64,000 nucleotides of DNA from Opitutaceae bacterium (lineage in GTDB: Bacteria; Verrucomicrobiota; Verrucomicrobiia; Opitutales; Opitutaceae): contig JANQKV010000005.1 of the NCBI GenBank assembly GCA_028280945.1, positions 1 through 64,000 of the forward strand. Reading direction: 5' to 3'. Position 1 is the stretch's first letter; each line of letters opens with the position of its first letter. This document shows, piece by piece, positions 33,525-43,800 of this stretch. A program made the translations under genes and the position numbers. Below the pieces are notes generated by a model that ran no database searches, was not told the origin of the DNA, and worked only from the letters and a program-made list of their open reading frames with translations.

Positions 33525-34050
33525 AATATTATGAGGTCCAGTTAGCTATTGATTGATTATAGCTATTAGCATTAATCGACAAAATTACACTGTCTGTCGT
33601 CTTTGTTTTGGCAAGATTATTTTGGTATATAATTAAGTAATTGACATTTGGATATACTCGTAAGTGCTCTTACGATTTTAGTATAATATAATTATACACA
33701 AAGGGACATTGTAAATCTGTGAATCAAATGGATTTTAAGCCTTGTAATAAGTGAGCCTACCGGCCGACCAATGCACAGTGGTGACCGGCGCGTAAGTTGA
33801 TTGGAAAAATGCGATGAGTAGCTTCTCGGCTACGCCCCCGCCATAGCTGGGCTTTTGTGGTCATGTCGTCTTCTTCTGCTTAGATTGATCGTGACCACGA
33901 CAACAATCTGGGAGTTTCGAAACTGGCTCGGAACATGGCATGGGAACTCCCCGTTAAACTTCGGTTACGGCGAGATTTTTGCTTCGGGATGGAGCGGACT
34001 GGTCCAGATTTTGGCTATGTGGTTGGCCCGCACGGCTGCCGACTGAATTC
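33525..34050. other. AT-rich spacer with hairpins upstream of the dehydrogenase and sigma genes
   Basis: The first 200 bases (33525-33730) are very AT-rich and must hold the minus-strand promoter. They include TCGTAAG-TGCT-CTTACGA (33658-33675) and the dyad GTATAATATAATTATAC (33681-33697). From about 33760 the base composition returns to the high-GC background, marking the islet edge. GTAGC-N6-GCTAC forms a small stem near 33812-33827. The plus-strand sigma gene promoter should lie between there and 34050. No convincing coding frame. Confidence 0.5.
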
Positions 34051-34635
34051 ATGGATGACCTGCCCACCAGTGACGAAGACCTCTGGCAACGCGTCGTGAG
34101 AGACGATCAGGTGGCTTTGCGGAGTTTGTTCGATCGGCATTTTGCGTCCTTGTGTGAATTCGCCCACGCCATGCTGAAGCGACCGGATTGGGCGGAGGAA
34201 GTCGTCTCGGATGTGTTTATCGTGCTGTATCGCAAGCGGAGTGAACTCAACGTCACCGGCAAGTTGCGGCCCTACCTGTTTCGCAGTGTGCGGAATCGGG
34301 CCCTGAATCGTTTGCGTGACGAGAGTGCCACGCGCCTTGAAATCTCATTTGACGATTTTGATGCGCTGCCTGAGCCGACAGACCCCGCCAAGGTGCTGCT
34401 CTACCGGGAATTTGCTTCGGAGGTTGAACGGCTGCTTGCGAGTATTCCGGCCAAACAGCAGGTGGTCTTCCGGCTTCACCGGGTGGAGGGTTTCACGCAC
34501 CACGAGATTGCGGAGATACTGGGAATCTCTCCACATACCGTGCGCAACCACATGGTTGCGGCCCTCCGTTTTTTGGATCGGCATTTCCGCCCAGACCTCG
34601 ACAGCGAGTTTTGCCGTCGATCTTCCGACGGTTGA
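34051..34635 (+). CDS. ECF RNA polymerase sigma factor
   Basis: A 194-residue sigma-70 family protein with region 2 (DDQVALRSLFDRHFASLCEFA, EEVVSDVFIVLYRKRSEL, LRPYLFRSVRNRALNRLRDE) and region 4 (LLASIPAKQQVVFRLHRVEG, THHEIAEILGISPHTVRNHM). It resembles the FecI-type or Bacteroidetes-type sigma factors paired with FecR and TonB receptors. ATG 34051 gives the usual N-terminus; upstream codons do not fit. It is convergent with the TonB receptor gene, an inverted order compared with the common sigma-fecR-receptor operon. Confidence 0.9.
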   Translation: MDDLPTSDEDLWQRVVRDDQVALRSLFDRHFASLCEFAHAMLKRPDWAEEVVSDVFIVLYRKRSELNVTGKLRPYLFRSVRNRALNRLRDESATRLEISFDDFDALPEPTDPAKVLLYREFASEVERLLASIPAKQQVVFRLHRVEGFTHHEIAEILGISPHTVRNHMVAALRFLDRHFRPDLDSEFCRRSSDG

Positions 34636-34666
34636 GCGGTCCGGCGAGAGTCCGGCCGAACCGCTC
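34634..34666. terminator. Stem-loop between convergent sigma and receptor genes
   Basis: GAGCGGT (34634-34640) pairs with ACCGCTC (34660-34666), with two CCGG boxes between them. It lies in the 45 bp between the two stop codons and could end transcription from both sides. There is no clear T run, so strength is uncertain. Confidence 0.5.
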
Positions 34667-34680
34667 TCCGCGTCATTGAA

Positions 34681-37452
34681 TTACCAACTGTATCCGATTG
34701 AGAATTCCACCGTGCGACCCTCGCCGGGCATCACCAACCCATCGCCAAACACCGCCTGAGTGCGGAAGTAGCGTTCATCGAACAGGTTTCGAACGCTCAC
34801 TCCGAATCGCCATGAATCCAGCGTGTAGAAGGCGGAGCTGGTGACCAGCAGGTAGTCGGGCAGGGTCACGTAGTTGAGTGGCCCGGAAGTGACTTCCTTG
34901 GCGTAGGTTCCTCCCAGGGTCAGCGACAGGGTGCCGGCACCAAGCGGACGGTTGTGCGAACCATATAGACTCAGGACGGCATCGGGTTGGCCGGGCGACT
35001 CAAAGGTCGGGCCAACCCCGACGCGCGCCGTGAGCGAGCGGTAGCGGCCGCCATAAGTCTCGGCGGGAGTCAGGCCGAACAACTCGGGGGGCAGCAATTG
35101 CAACACGCCGAGTCCGCCGGGTGTCTCCTCGGTCTTTTGCCAGGTGCTGGCAAAGGTGAACGCCCACGCTTCGTTGGGCGCATAGCGGGCTTCGATTTCG
35201 AGCCCCCGGGCGTTGAGGCCGATGTCGACCAGCGACTGGGCGTCGAACCGCGTGCGATTCTGCTCGTAACCGGCGACGGCGAAATAGAGCCGTCCTTCCA
35301 TACCGATGGCTTTGACGCCACCTTCGATGATGTCCGAATCCGCCAACCACCTGCCGCCGGCGACCTGGGTCACATCAAAAGCTCCAGATTGGTTTACTTC
35401 CAACGCCGTGGACTCGGCGTAGGTGAAGTAGGGGACCACGGTCCAAGCGTCGCCCATTGCCCACTCCCGCGAAAGCGAAGCCGAGTAAGATACGGCGTCA
35501 TCGGAGTCGCTGAAGCGCTGGCCTTTTTCGGTTACGACAGCAAAACCACCCCCCAAGGCGACCTTGGTGTCTGAGTTTTCCGTCAGATCCACATTGTAGG
35601 AGTCGAAGCGCACCCCGCCCGTGAGGTTAAAACCACCCCCCAATGAGAGGTCGGTCATCAGGAAGAGTCCCGTCTCCTCACGACCGTTGATGTCGTCATT
35701 GAAGTAGGCGCGCTCGCCGAGGAACGCGTCACCGAACCGGTCCTGCGTGGTGGGGCCGACCGAGAGGTCACGCCGGTCGAACCCGGTGTAGTTGGTGGCG
35801 GTGGTCCCTTGGGTGAGCGCGTCGTAGGTCCGGTAGGAGGCGCCCACAATGTTGGTGCCGCTCAAGCCGATGTCGGTGGCAAAACCGTGCCGGAGACTGA
35901 CCCGGGCCTCGAATGCCTCCGGCTCCCGCAGCGCGTTGAATCCGGTCGTATTGTAGGCCCGCAGGTCCATGCGGTCGTAGAATGCCTGCAACTTGAATTC
36001 CAGGTTGGGGGAATAAGTGCCAATCAGGTCAAAATAGCCGGTTTGGTTTTCACTGTTGTTGATGCTCTGGGTGTCGGTCAGCACATCGCGGCGCGACAGG
36101 ATGGTGGTGCCCGTGGGGGTGAAGGCGGTGCTGGGGCGAGGCGTGAATGTTGGCACCGGGCTGAAAATGAAATTATCGAGCCGCAATGCGCTGATGTTCT
36201 CGGCGTCGTCCAAGCGCCCGTTGCCGTTCACATCGGCAATGACCTGGGTGGGGTGTCCGGTGACATAAGTGCCATGGTCGATCAGGTCCTGGGTAATGCG
36301 GTTCCAACCCTCGTTTTCCGGGAGTTCGGTCTGTTGCAGCATCCCGCCGAACTCGATGCGCCAGACATCGGACAAATCGAAGTTGAAGGCGGCCTGGACC
36401 AGCTCGTTGGTGTAGTCGACCCGGCGATAAAAACTGCCGGAATCCTCCCACTGGCCGTAAAGGTAATAACCGCCTCGACCGCTCTCTCCCAATGGTCCCC
36501 CGAGCTCCACTTCGGCGAGTTTCACATCGTAGGTGCCGGCTGTGAGAGTGACACTCCCGGTGGGCTTGGTCAGGTAGCGCGAGGAGTCCGAGCGAGCGGT
36601 TTTGGGAATGAAGTTGAGGAAGCCGCCCACCTTGCCGGGACCGTGCAACGGGGTGGGAGGGCCACGCACGATCTCGACGCGTGACGTCGCCGTGATCGGA
36701 GTGACGAAGTTGCCCCGGTTTTCCACCCGCCGAAACCCGCGAAAGAAGGTGTCTCCCGATGATCCGCGAATGTCCATGCTGCCCGGAACCCCGAAAAAAT
36801 TGTCCGTCATGGTGCCGGGGGAGACGGCAATGAATTGATCGATGGTGCGGATGCTGTAGCGGTCGATCATCTCCCCTTCGACCAGGGAAACCGACCGCGG
36901 GGTCTCCAACACGGTCCGCTCCATTCCAAACAGGGTCGAGGAGGGCCGCTGGGGAATGATTCCCACCGGATCAACTGCATTACCCATGATGGTCACGGGT
37001 TCCAGTTCCAGAACCGGATCAACCGACGCGGTGTCGGTTGATTGGTCGATTACGGCTGGCGTCACGAGAATCCGGTCGTTTTGCACGACGAATTCGACCT
37101 CGGCTTGCTCGGAGATCAATACCAGAAGCTCATCCAGGGTGATCCGTCCTTCGGTTAGCGTTACCCGGGTTTCGAGCGAAATCTTGGACCGGGAAAAAAA
37201 CACCCGGTAACCCGTTTGGGATTCGATTCGGCGAAACAATTCTTCCAAGCTCTCGGATTGGGAGCCCAGAGAAACGGTGATACTGCTGCGATTTGGGTCC
37301 TCCTCTTGATTGGCTGCCGCCGCGTTCGCGACCAAACAGGACGCGGCGAGCAGCTCAATCAACAGAAGAACAAACGTCCGCCGGCGATCGGGCGGTCGGT
37401 GGGTGCGAGCCATCCAATCGGTGGGCTTCGCGGATGCGGTTTTGATGTGCAT
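34681..37452 (-). CDS. TonB-dependent receptor with N-terminal STN signalling domain
   Basis: A 923-residue outer-membrane receptor. After a signal (TFVLLLIELLAASCLVANAA) is an STN domain (about 55-130: ESLEELFRRIESQTGYRVFF, LDELLVLISEQAEVEFVVQ), then the plug (about 170-290: MIDRYSIRTIDQFIAVSPG, GDTFFRGFRRVENRG, RVEIVRGPP) and a 22-strand barrel ending VEFSIGYSW. The STN domain talks to FecR, so this is a transducer that switches on the sigma factor when its ligand is bound, probably a ferric siderophore. It lies 37 bp after fecR. ATG 37413 is an alternative start. Confidence 0.92.
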   Translation of the reverse strand: MHIKTASAKPTDWMARTHRPPDRRRTFVLLLIELLAASCLVANAAAANQEEDPNRSSITVSLGSQSESLEELFRRIESQTGYRVFFSRSKISLETRVTLTEGRITLDELLVLISEQAEVEFVVQNDRILVTPAVIDQSTDTASVDPVLELEPVTIMGNAVDPVGIIPQRPSSTLFGMERTVLETPRSVSLVEGEMIDRYSIRTIDQFIAVSPGTMTDNFFGVPGSMDIRGSSGDTFFRGFRRVENRGNFVTPITATSRVEIVRGPPTPLHGPGKVGGFLNFIPKTARSDSSRYLTKPTGSVTLTAGTYDVKLAEVELGGPLGESGRGGYYLYGQWEDSGSFYRRVDYTNELVQAAFNFDLSDVWRIEFGGMLQQTELPENEGWNRITQDLIDHGTYVTGHPTQVIADVNGNGRLDDAENISALRLDNFIFSPVPTFTPRPSTAFTPTGTTILSRRDVLTDTQSINNSENQTGYFDLIGTYSPNLEFKLQAFYDRMDLRAYNTTGFNALREPEAFEARVSLRHGFATDIGLSGTNIVGASYRTYDALTQGTTATNYTGFDRRDLSVGPTTQDRFGDAFLGERAYFNDDINGREETGLFLMTDLSLGGGFNLTGGVRFDSYNVDLTENSDTKVALGGGFAVVTEKGQRFSDSDDAVSYSASLSREWAMGDAWTVVPYFTYAESTALEVNQSGAFDVTQVAGGRWLADSDIIEGGVKAIGMEGRLYFAVAGYEQNRTRFDAQSLVDIGLNARGLEIEARYAPNEAWAFTFASTWQKTEETPGGLGVLQLLPPELFGLTPAETYGGRYRSLTARVGVGPTFESPGQPDAVLSLYGSHNRPLGAGTLSLTLGGTYAKEVTSGPLNYVTLPDYLLVTSSAFYTLDSWRFGVSVRNLFDERYFRTQAVFGDGLVMPGEGRTVEFSIGYSW

Positions 37453-37489
37453 GGTTGTGGATCATGGTTGGGCCGCTCATGCGGCGGGT

Positions 37490-38578
37490 TTATTCATGCG
37501 CCGGGCGCAGAATGATTTCGGTGCGCTCGCCCGGACGGGTCGAAACCGCGTAGGCGTTTCCGGTGATCACCGTGACGACATCAAGAATCTCCCAGAGGTC
37601 TTCGGACTCAAAGTGGGCCTGGACCGACAGGTCGCCCAACTCCGGTGAGCCGAGGTGAAGGATGACGCCGAAGCGGGATTCGAGGGTGGCGGCAACTTCC
37701 CGCAGCGGCGCATCATCAAAACGGAGAGATTCCGTCAGCCAGGCCAGGGCTGACGTGGCGTCGAATTTGGCGATACGACTGCTCCGGGTCGCCACGTCGA
37801 ACTGCAGGCTTTGGTTGGGCTGCAAAAGAATTCCGGAGCCGCCGGGGGCTGGGGAGCCCAAGTCCACCCGCACGGAACCTTCGACCAACGAAACGGTGTG
37901 TTGGGTGGTGTTTGGCCGCGCCCGGACGTTAAACTGCGTCCCCAGGACGGTGGTGCGAATGACGCCCGCCCGCACGATGAAGGGCGCGTCTTCGCGCCGC
38001 GCGATGTCAAAGAAGGCTTCTCCCTCCAGTTCCACCTGCCGGGTCGATGCGCCGAAATCGGGGGCATACGCCAAGGTCGTGTTGGCATTCAGCACAACAC
38101 GGGATTGATCCGGCAGCGTCGCGGTCAATCGCTGATCCCCGCGATTCGCGATTTCCCGCCAGCCTGTCCGGTCCGCCACGCTTGGGGCCATTTCCGTCGT
38201 CGGTCCGAGCTGGGTCCAGGTGAGGAAGCCAACAGCAAGGGCGGCGGCGAGGCCGGCGGCGCCGACCAACCAACGGAAGGGGAATGGAGTGGGTTCCGGC
38301 TGGGGATAACTGTAATCGGGCGTGCTTTCCTTGGCCGGAGGATTGATTTCCCGACTTATCCGGGTCCATGCCTCTGACTGGCGAAACCCGGAAGACGGCG
38401 TCAGCCGGGATGAACGATTCCATAACTGCTCCAGCTGGCGGAAGCGTTCCAGATTGGCGGGTTCAGCCAGGAGAGCGTCCAGTTGCTGGCGCCCTTCGGT
38501 GGTTTCTTCACCCGCCAGGCGCTGGTGGGCAAGTTCGAGAAAATCGGGATTGGGCTCTTGGTCCACATCCCCAACCAC
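37490..38578 (-). CDS. FecR-family anti-sigma factor
   Basis: A 362-residue protein. The cytoplasmic N-domain (FLELAHQRLAGEETTEGRQQ) should bind the sigma factor. One membrane helix lies at about 103-121 (LVGAAGLAAALAVGFLTW). The periplasmic FecR domain has SVADRTGWREIANRGDQRLTA-type start, LPDQSRVVLNANTTLAYAPDF, VELEGEAFFDIAR and TTVLGTQFNVRA, followed by a secretin/TonB-like LRFDDAPLREVAATLESRFG. GTG 38578 is the first start after the hairpin at 38582-38617; GTG 38566 is possible. The G run of that hairpin is the only visible ribosome-site candidate. Confidence 0.88.
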   Translation of the reverse strand: MVGDVDQEPNPDFLELAHQRLAGEETTEGRQQLDALLAEPANLERFRQLEQLWNRSSRLTPSSGFRQSEAWTRISREINPPAKESTPDYSYPQPEPTPFPFRWLVGAAGLAAALAVGFLTWTQLGPTTEMAPSVADRTGWREIANRGDQRLTATLPDQSRVVLNANTTLAYAPDFGASTRQVELEGEAFFDIARREDAPFIVRAGVIRTTVLGTQFNVRARPNTTQHTVSLVEGSVRVDLGSPAPGGSGILLQPNQSLQFDVATRSSRIAKFDATSALAWLTESLRFDDAPLREVAATLESRFGVILHLGSPELGDLSVQAHFESEDLWEILDVVTVITGNAYAVSTRPGERTEIILRPAHE

Positions 38579-38581
38579 ACC

Positions 38582-38617
38582 AAAACCCCCGGCGAGCTAC
38601 TAGTCGCCGGGGGTTTT
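38582..38617 (-). terminator. Strong stem-loop between hflC and fecR
   Basis: AAAACCCCCGGCGA (38582-38595) and TCGCCGGGGGTTTT (38604-38617) form a perfect 14-bp stem with an 8-base loop. Because A and T runs flank the GC stem it can end transcription on either strand. On the minus strand it follows hflC, but its 3' arm ends only 3 bases before the fecR start codon. Confidence 0.9.
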
Positions 38618-38671
38618 TTAGAAAAAACTGCTTCGACGGCGGGGGGATGCCCGCCGTCGGGCATGAATCCA

Positions 38672-39643
38672 CTACTCCTTGGCCGGACTCGCGTCGCGCA
38701 GGTAGCGCACGTAGTCGGATTCCGGTCCCAGGAAGAGGGTGGACTTGTTGCCGATGGACCGGCTGTAGCTTTCGAGGGAACGAAAGAACGAGAAGAACTC
38801 GGGGTCCTCGCCAAACGCTTCATTGTAGATGCGGGTCGCCTCGGCGTCTGCCTCACCACGGATCAGCTCGGCCTGGCGGCGGGCCTCAGAGGTGATCTGG
38901 GCGAGTTGTTGCTGGGTGAGTCCGTCAATTTCCGCGGCCCGGCCCTGGCCCTCGGCGCGGAATTGTTCGGCGATACGCTGGCGTTCGGCGATCATGCGCT
39001 CGAAGACGCGCTGCTGCACGGTTTCGACGTAGTCGACGCGCTTGATGCGAATATCGACCAGTTCGATACCGTAGTCGGGCATCTGGACACTGGCTTTTTC
39101 GAGGATGTCCTTGGTGAGTTCCTGCCGACCGCGGGCAACCCGTTGGCGGAGAATTTCCTCGTCGCCTTCGCTGACGGTCTGGGCGCGCTCGAGATCTTCC
39201 TCGGAAACTTCCCAGTCCTTGGAACGCACGATCTCCACCAGATCGGTGGCCGAGATTTGGTCGCGCACGACGGAGTCAAGAATGTCGTTGAGCCGCAACG
39301 TGGCGCCGCGCTCGTTCTGCACACTCTTGAGGAAGGTGAGGGGATCGATGATGCGCCAACGCGCCGTGGTATCCACGGAAATGAACTGTTCACCGCGCGT
39401 CGGGATCTGATTGGGATCGCCGTCCCACGAGAGCAACCGCTTGTCGAAGCGCCGGACTTCCTGAATGAAGGGCACCTTGAAATGCAGGCCGGGTTCCGTG
39501 ATGGCCCCGCCCACGGGAGCGCCAAACTGCACGATGATGGCCTGTTCGGCTTCGTCGATGGTGTAGGCCGAGGAGGCCAGGACCACTCCGCCAATAACGA
39601 GGAGGATGATTATCGAAATGATGGAAAGACTGGAACGGTTCAT
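38672..39643 (-). CDS. hflC: HflC, SPFH-domain membrane protein
   Basis: A 323-residue protein with one N-terminal helix (SIISIIILLVIGGVVLASSA) and an SPFH/band 7 domain (DEAEQAIIVQFGAPVGGAIT, GLHFKVPFIQEVRRFDKRLL, VDTTARWRIIDPLTFLKSV). A long charged coiled-coil follows (ERMIAERQRIAEQFRAEGQG, EARRQAELIRGEADAEATRI). With HflK it forms the large membrane cage that holds FtsH and tunes its proteolysis. ATG 39643 overlaps the hflK stop by 4 bp. Confidence 0.93.
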   Translation of the reverse strand: MNRSSLSIISIIILLVIGGVVLASSAYTIDEAEQAIIVQFGAPVGGAITEPGLHFKVPFIQEVRRFDKRLLSWDGDPNQIPTRGEQFISVDTTARWRIIDPLTFLKSVQNERGATLRLNDILDSVVRDQISATDLVEIVRSKDWEVSEEDLERAQTVSEGDEEILRQRVARGRQELTKDILEKASVQMPDYGIELVDIRIKRVDYVETVQQRVFERMIAERQRIAEQFRAEGQGRAAEIDGLTQQQLAQITSEARRQAELIRGEADAEATRIYNEAFGEDPEFFSFFRSLESYSRSIGNKSTLFLGPESDYVRYLRDASPAKE

Positions 39644-40659
39644 TTGGCACCTCCGATCGGCAGGGCGTTGCTGTTGGAGCCCAGGTTAAGCAAGGGCAGG
39701 GGTGGGGTGACGCCGTCCTCCATGATGTAGATTGGGCCGGCGTTGGGCAGGACGTTGTCGATCATTTCGAGGTAGAGGCGCTGCCGGGTGATGTCGGGCG
39801 CGTTTTGATATTCTGAAAGGATGGCGGTGAAGCGGCCGCCTTCACCGCGAGCGCGGTTCACGCGTTCGGCGCGATAGGCCTCGGCTTCGGCGATGATCTG
39901 CAACGCTTCACCCTCGGCGCGCGGGATGACCTGATTGCGTCGCTTTTCGGCTTCGTTGATGAGACGCTCGCGCTCCTGTTCGGCTTGGTTCACCTCATTG
40001 AAGGCGGGTTTCACCATTTCGGGTGGGGTGACATCCTGCAGCTCAATGGTGTTGATCTGCACGCCGAGTTCGAAGCTGTTGAGGATCTCCTGGAGCTCCA
40101 GGCGCGCGTCGGTGGCGACCTGGACACGCTTTTCGGTCAGCACGTCGCTGCCGAGGCTGTTGCCCACGATCCGGCGCATGACGGCTTCGGAGTTGTCCCT
40201 GATCGTCTGGAAGGGATTGCGGGATTTGTGGAGGAAGTTGGAGGCATCCGCGATTTGGAACTGCACGACCCATTCAACGTCGATGACCTTGAGGTCGCCC
40301 GTCAGCATGAGTGATTCACCGCGGTGCTCTCGGTTCTTGACGTATTGGGTGCGACCCCCGGTGTTGGCGGTGCGGAAACCAAACTCCTCCTTCAGGACCC
40401 GGGCGGTCGGCACGAGGCTCACCCGATCGATGCCGAAGGGGATCTTGAAGTGCAGTCCGGGAGGATTGATGGCGATGACCTTGCCGAAGCGTTTGACCAC
40501 CGCTTCCTCTTCCGGTTGGACCGTGTAGAAGGAGCTGAAGACCCCGAAACCAATCGCCACTACGATGGCGATTGTTACCAGGGATCGGCTGTATTGCAGG
40601 ATTTCGTCGAGCGCCGGGATGCCGGTGCCACGAATGGGAGGGGGGGATGATCTGGCCAT
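39640..40659 (-). CDS. hflK: HflK, SPFH-domain membrane protein
   Basis: A 339-residue protein with a membrane helix (about 29-48, LVTIAIVVAIGFGVFSSFYT), then EEEAVVKRFGKVIAINPPGLHFKIPFGIDR-type SPFH sequence and the coiled-coil ERERLINEAEKRRNQVIPRA. It is the partner of HflC in the FtsH-associated cage. The E. coli protein is longer, with an N-terminal glycine-rich region that is much reduced here. First gene of the hflKC pair. Confidence 0.92.
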   Translation of the reverse strand: MARSSPPPIRGTGIPALDEILQYSRSLVTIAIVVAIGFGVFSSFYTVQPEEEAVVKRFGKVIAINPPGLHFKIPFGIDRVSLVPTARVLKEEFGFRTANTGGRTQYVKNREHRGESLMLTGDLKVIDVEWVVQFQIADASNFLHKSRNPFQTIRDNSEAVMRRIVGNSLGSDVLTEKRVQVATDARLELQEILNSFELGVQINTIELQDVTPPEMVKPAFNEVNQAEQERERLINEAEKRRNQVIPRAEGEALQIIAEAEAYRAERVNRARGEGGRFTAILSEYQNAPDITRQRLYLEMIDNVLPNAGPIYIMEDGVTPPLPLLNLGSNSNALPIGGAK

Positions 40660-40821
40660 GATTTACGAACAGGCGGAGTTGAAGGGGAAGGTTGGTATTT
40701 CGCTCTACCCTCGCCGGGGTTCGCGCTGTCGCAAGAAACTGTGGTCGGTTTCTTGATCTAATGGTTCCTGGGTGAGGTCACAGAAATCCCGTCTTTGTAG
40801 CTGAAACGACAGCTGCACCCG

Positions 40822-43800
40822 TTAATCTGCGAAGGTATTTCCCGCCTGGGTTTCACTTCGTTCTGCGGATCCAAATAATCGACGACCGAGGCTTTTCACA
40901 TCCTCGACCACCAGGATCAGACTGGGAATGAGGATCAGGATGATTGGAGTGGCGAATACGATGCCGGTTGCGAGAGAGACCACCATCGGGATGAGAAAGC
41001 GGGCCTGCAGGCTGGTTTCCAACATCATGGGCAAAAGGCCCAGGCATGTGCTCAGCGTGGTCAGCAGAATCGGTCGAAACCGCCGTTGCACCGCAGCCAG
41101 GGCGCTGTCCATCAGGCTCAAACCTTCTCGCCGCCGCTTGTTGAGATAGTCGATCAGCACCACGGAATCGTTCACCACCACACCCGTCAGCGCCACGATG
41201 CCAAAGAGGGAGATAAACGTGAGGTCGTAGCCCAGAAGCAGGTGGCCGAGGATGGCACCAATCACGCCGAACGGAATCGCCGACATGATCACAAACGGCT
41301 GCACGTAGCTTCGCAGCTGGGCGCCCAGGACGATGTAGATCATCATCAGCGCGATCACCATGTTGCGCATCAGGCTGGCCAGATCCTCCGCCTGGTCGCG
41401 GGTTTCCCCTTCAAAACTGTAGTTGAGACTGGGATACCGCGCCCCCATTTCAGGCAGTATCGTCTGATTCAACAGGGCGATGACTTCATTTGGGGTTGTG
41501 ATCGTGGCGTCGACGTCAGCCGTCACGCTGACGACCCGGCGACCGTTCACGGAGTTGATCTGGGAAAACCCAACCTGCTCCCGCACCCGGGCGATGGAGT
41601 TGAGCGGAACCTCGGAGCCGTCCCGCAGGCGGATGCGGGTCTGTTGCAGCGTCGTGATGTCCTCCCGCGCTTCCTTCGGGTAGCGGACAAAAACCAGCAC
41701 CTCGGATTGGCCGCGCTGGATGCGTTGCACCTCGATGCCGAAAAACGCCGACCGCAGCTGGCGACCGAGATCGGCCGGCGTGAGCCCGACGGCCAGGCCC
41801 TCGTCCGTCAGTTCAAACAGGTATTCGGTTTTGCCCGCCTGAAAGCTGTTCGCCACGTTGACGGTGCCGTCAATGGTCTCGAGGGAGTTGCGCAGGCGGC
41901 CCGCTGCTTCGTTGAGCAGTTCCTCCTCGGGATGCGACAGTTCGACTTCAATGTCAGCCCCGCCACCGATGAGCGAGCTTTGGAATTCCAGCGACTCAAC
42001 GCCCGGCAGGGACCGCACCCGGTCGCGGATCATGCTTTCAATTTCGGAAGACCCGTAATCGCGGAAATCAGAGGGCAACAATTGCACGCGCACTTCGCCC
42101 AAATGACTTCCGGAACCGCCGCCGCTCCCGCCGCCCGGGCCTCCGGTTTGACCCTGCACGGAGCCAATGCTGACCGAGATGCTTTCGAAGGCGGACTGGC
42201 CTGCCGCAGCCTCAATCTCATCGCGCACGGCCTGCGCGGCACGTTCGATGGTGTTGATGCGATCGGCCGTGACATCAAAGGGCGTGCCTTGTGGCATGGT
42301 CAGGCTGATGGTGATGCGGTCCCCCTCGATTTGCGGAAAGAAGATGAACCGCACCAACCCGCCCTGGATCAGTCCCGCGGTCAGCACCGTCATGCCCAGG
42401 AATGCGCCGATGGTCGCGTAGCGAAACCGCATGGCGAACCGGGCGAAGGGCACGAAGCGGTTTTGCACCCATTTTGCCAGCGTGCGGGCCACCGCATCCC
42501 GGGCCCGGGCCATGATGCCGCGGCTCCAGCGCTTCGGACTCGAGAGATGGGCCGGCAGAATGAAGTAGGCCTCGATCAGTGAGATGGCGAGGATCGCGAT
42601 CACCACGGCGGGCACGACCCCTACGATTTGCCCCAGGGTGCCGGTGCTGAAGAGCAGCGGGGCAAACGCTGCCATGGTGGTGGTCACCCCGACCGTGACC
42701 GGGGCGAGGATGGCCCGGACTCCGGTAAGCACCGCATACTTGTTGCCGGGATCCCGCTCCTGCGCTTCGAAGATGCTTTCGCCGGTCACGATGCCATCGT
42801 CGACCACGATGCCGAGCACCACGATGAGCGCGAACAGCGACACCATGTTCAGGCTGTAGCCAAGCGAATTCAGGATGATCAATCCGCCCAGAAACGAGAT
42901 CGGAATGGCCGCGCTGGTCCATACCGCCAGCTTGAGGTCGAGAAAGAGCAACAGGATGATGAATACGAGGGCGAAACCCAGCAGCGCGTTGCGCATCATG
43001 AGGCTGATGCGGTCCTTGAGCACAACGGTCTCGTCCTGTTGCAGGGCGAGCTCCACCCCGGCGGGAAGCGACAACTCGTCGAGGTAGGCTTTGACGACTT
43101 CCGCGACCGCGAGGGTGTCTTCGCTTTCACTGCGTTTCACGTCGATGAAGGCGGCGCGGGAACCGTCGAATCGGCTGATCAGGTTGGTGTCCTCGAAGCC
43201 GTCGACCACGGTGGCGATGTCGCCGAGGCGCAGCACGGAACCATCAGGCAGGGTTCGTACCGCGATGCGCTCAAACTCCGGCCCCGTGAACCGTTGCTCA
43301 TGGACCCGCAGCAGGATTTCGCCCTGGGCGGATTCCACCAGTCCGGCGGGCGTGTCGGCGGAGAACGCGCTCACGGCATTGCCCACGTCGGTGAGGGTCA
43401 GGCCGTGGTTGCGTAATTGGTTTTCGGATACTTCGATGGAGATCTCGTAGTCGCGGATTCCTCGCAGGGTCACCAGCGCCACGCCCGGGAGCTGTTGCAG
43501 CTCATCCTCGATGGTGTCCGCCCAGAACCGCAGGGTCTTCTCCGGCGCCTCGCCGAAGATCGCCAGGGTGAGCACGTTGGGTGTTGGCCTGGCCTTGACC
43601 ACCACGGGGCGTTCGGCGTCAGCCGGCGGGAACGCCACCAAACCGTTCACGGCTGTTTCCACCTCGTTGTAGACATCGTCCGCATCGGCAAAGTCGTTGA
43701 GTTCGACATTGATCACGCCGCTCCCTTCGGAGGCCGTGGCGGTGATGCGCTTGACGCCCTCGATGCCCTGCAGCGCATGTTCCACGCGGCTGGTAATGCC

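Noticed and set aside
33855..34046. Short open frame before the sigma factor gene
   Set aside because: Overlaps the sigma promoter region, has no start-site support and the product shows no domain features.
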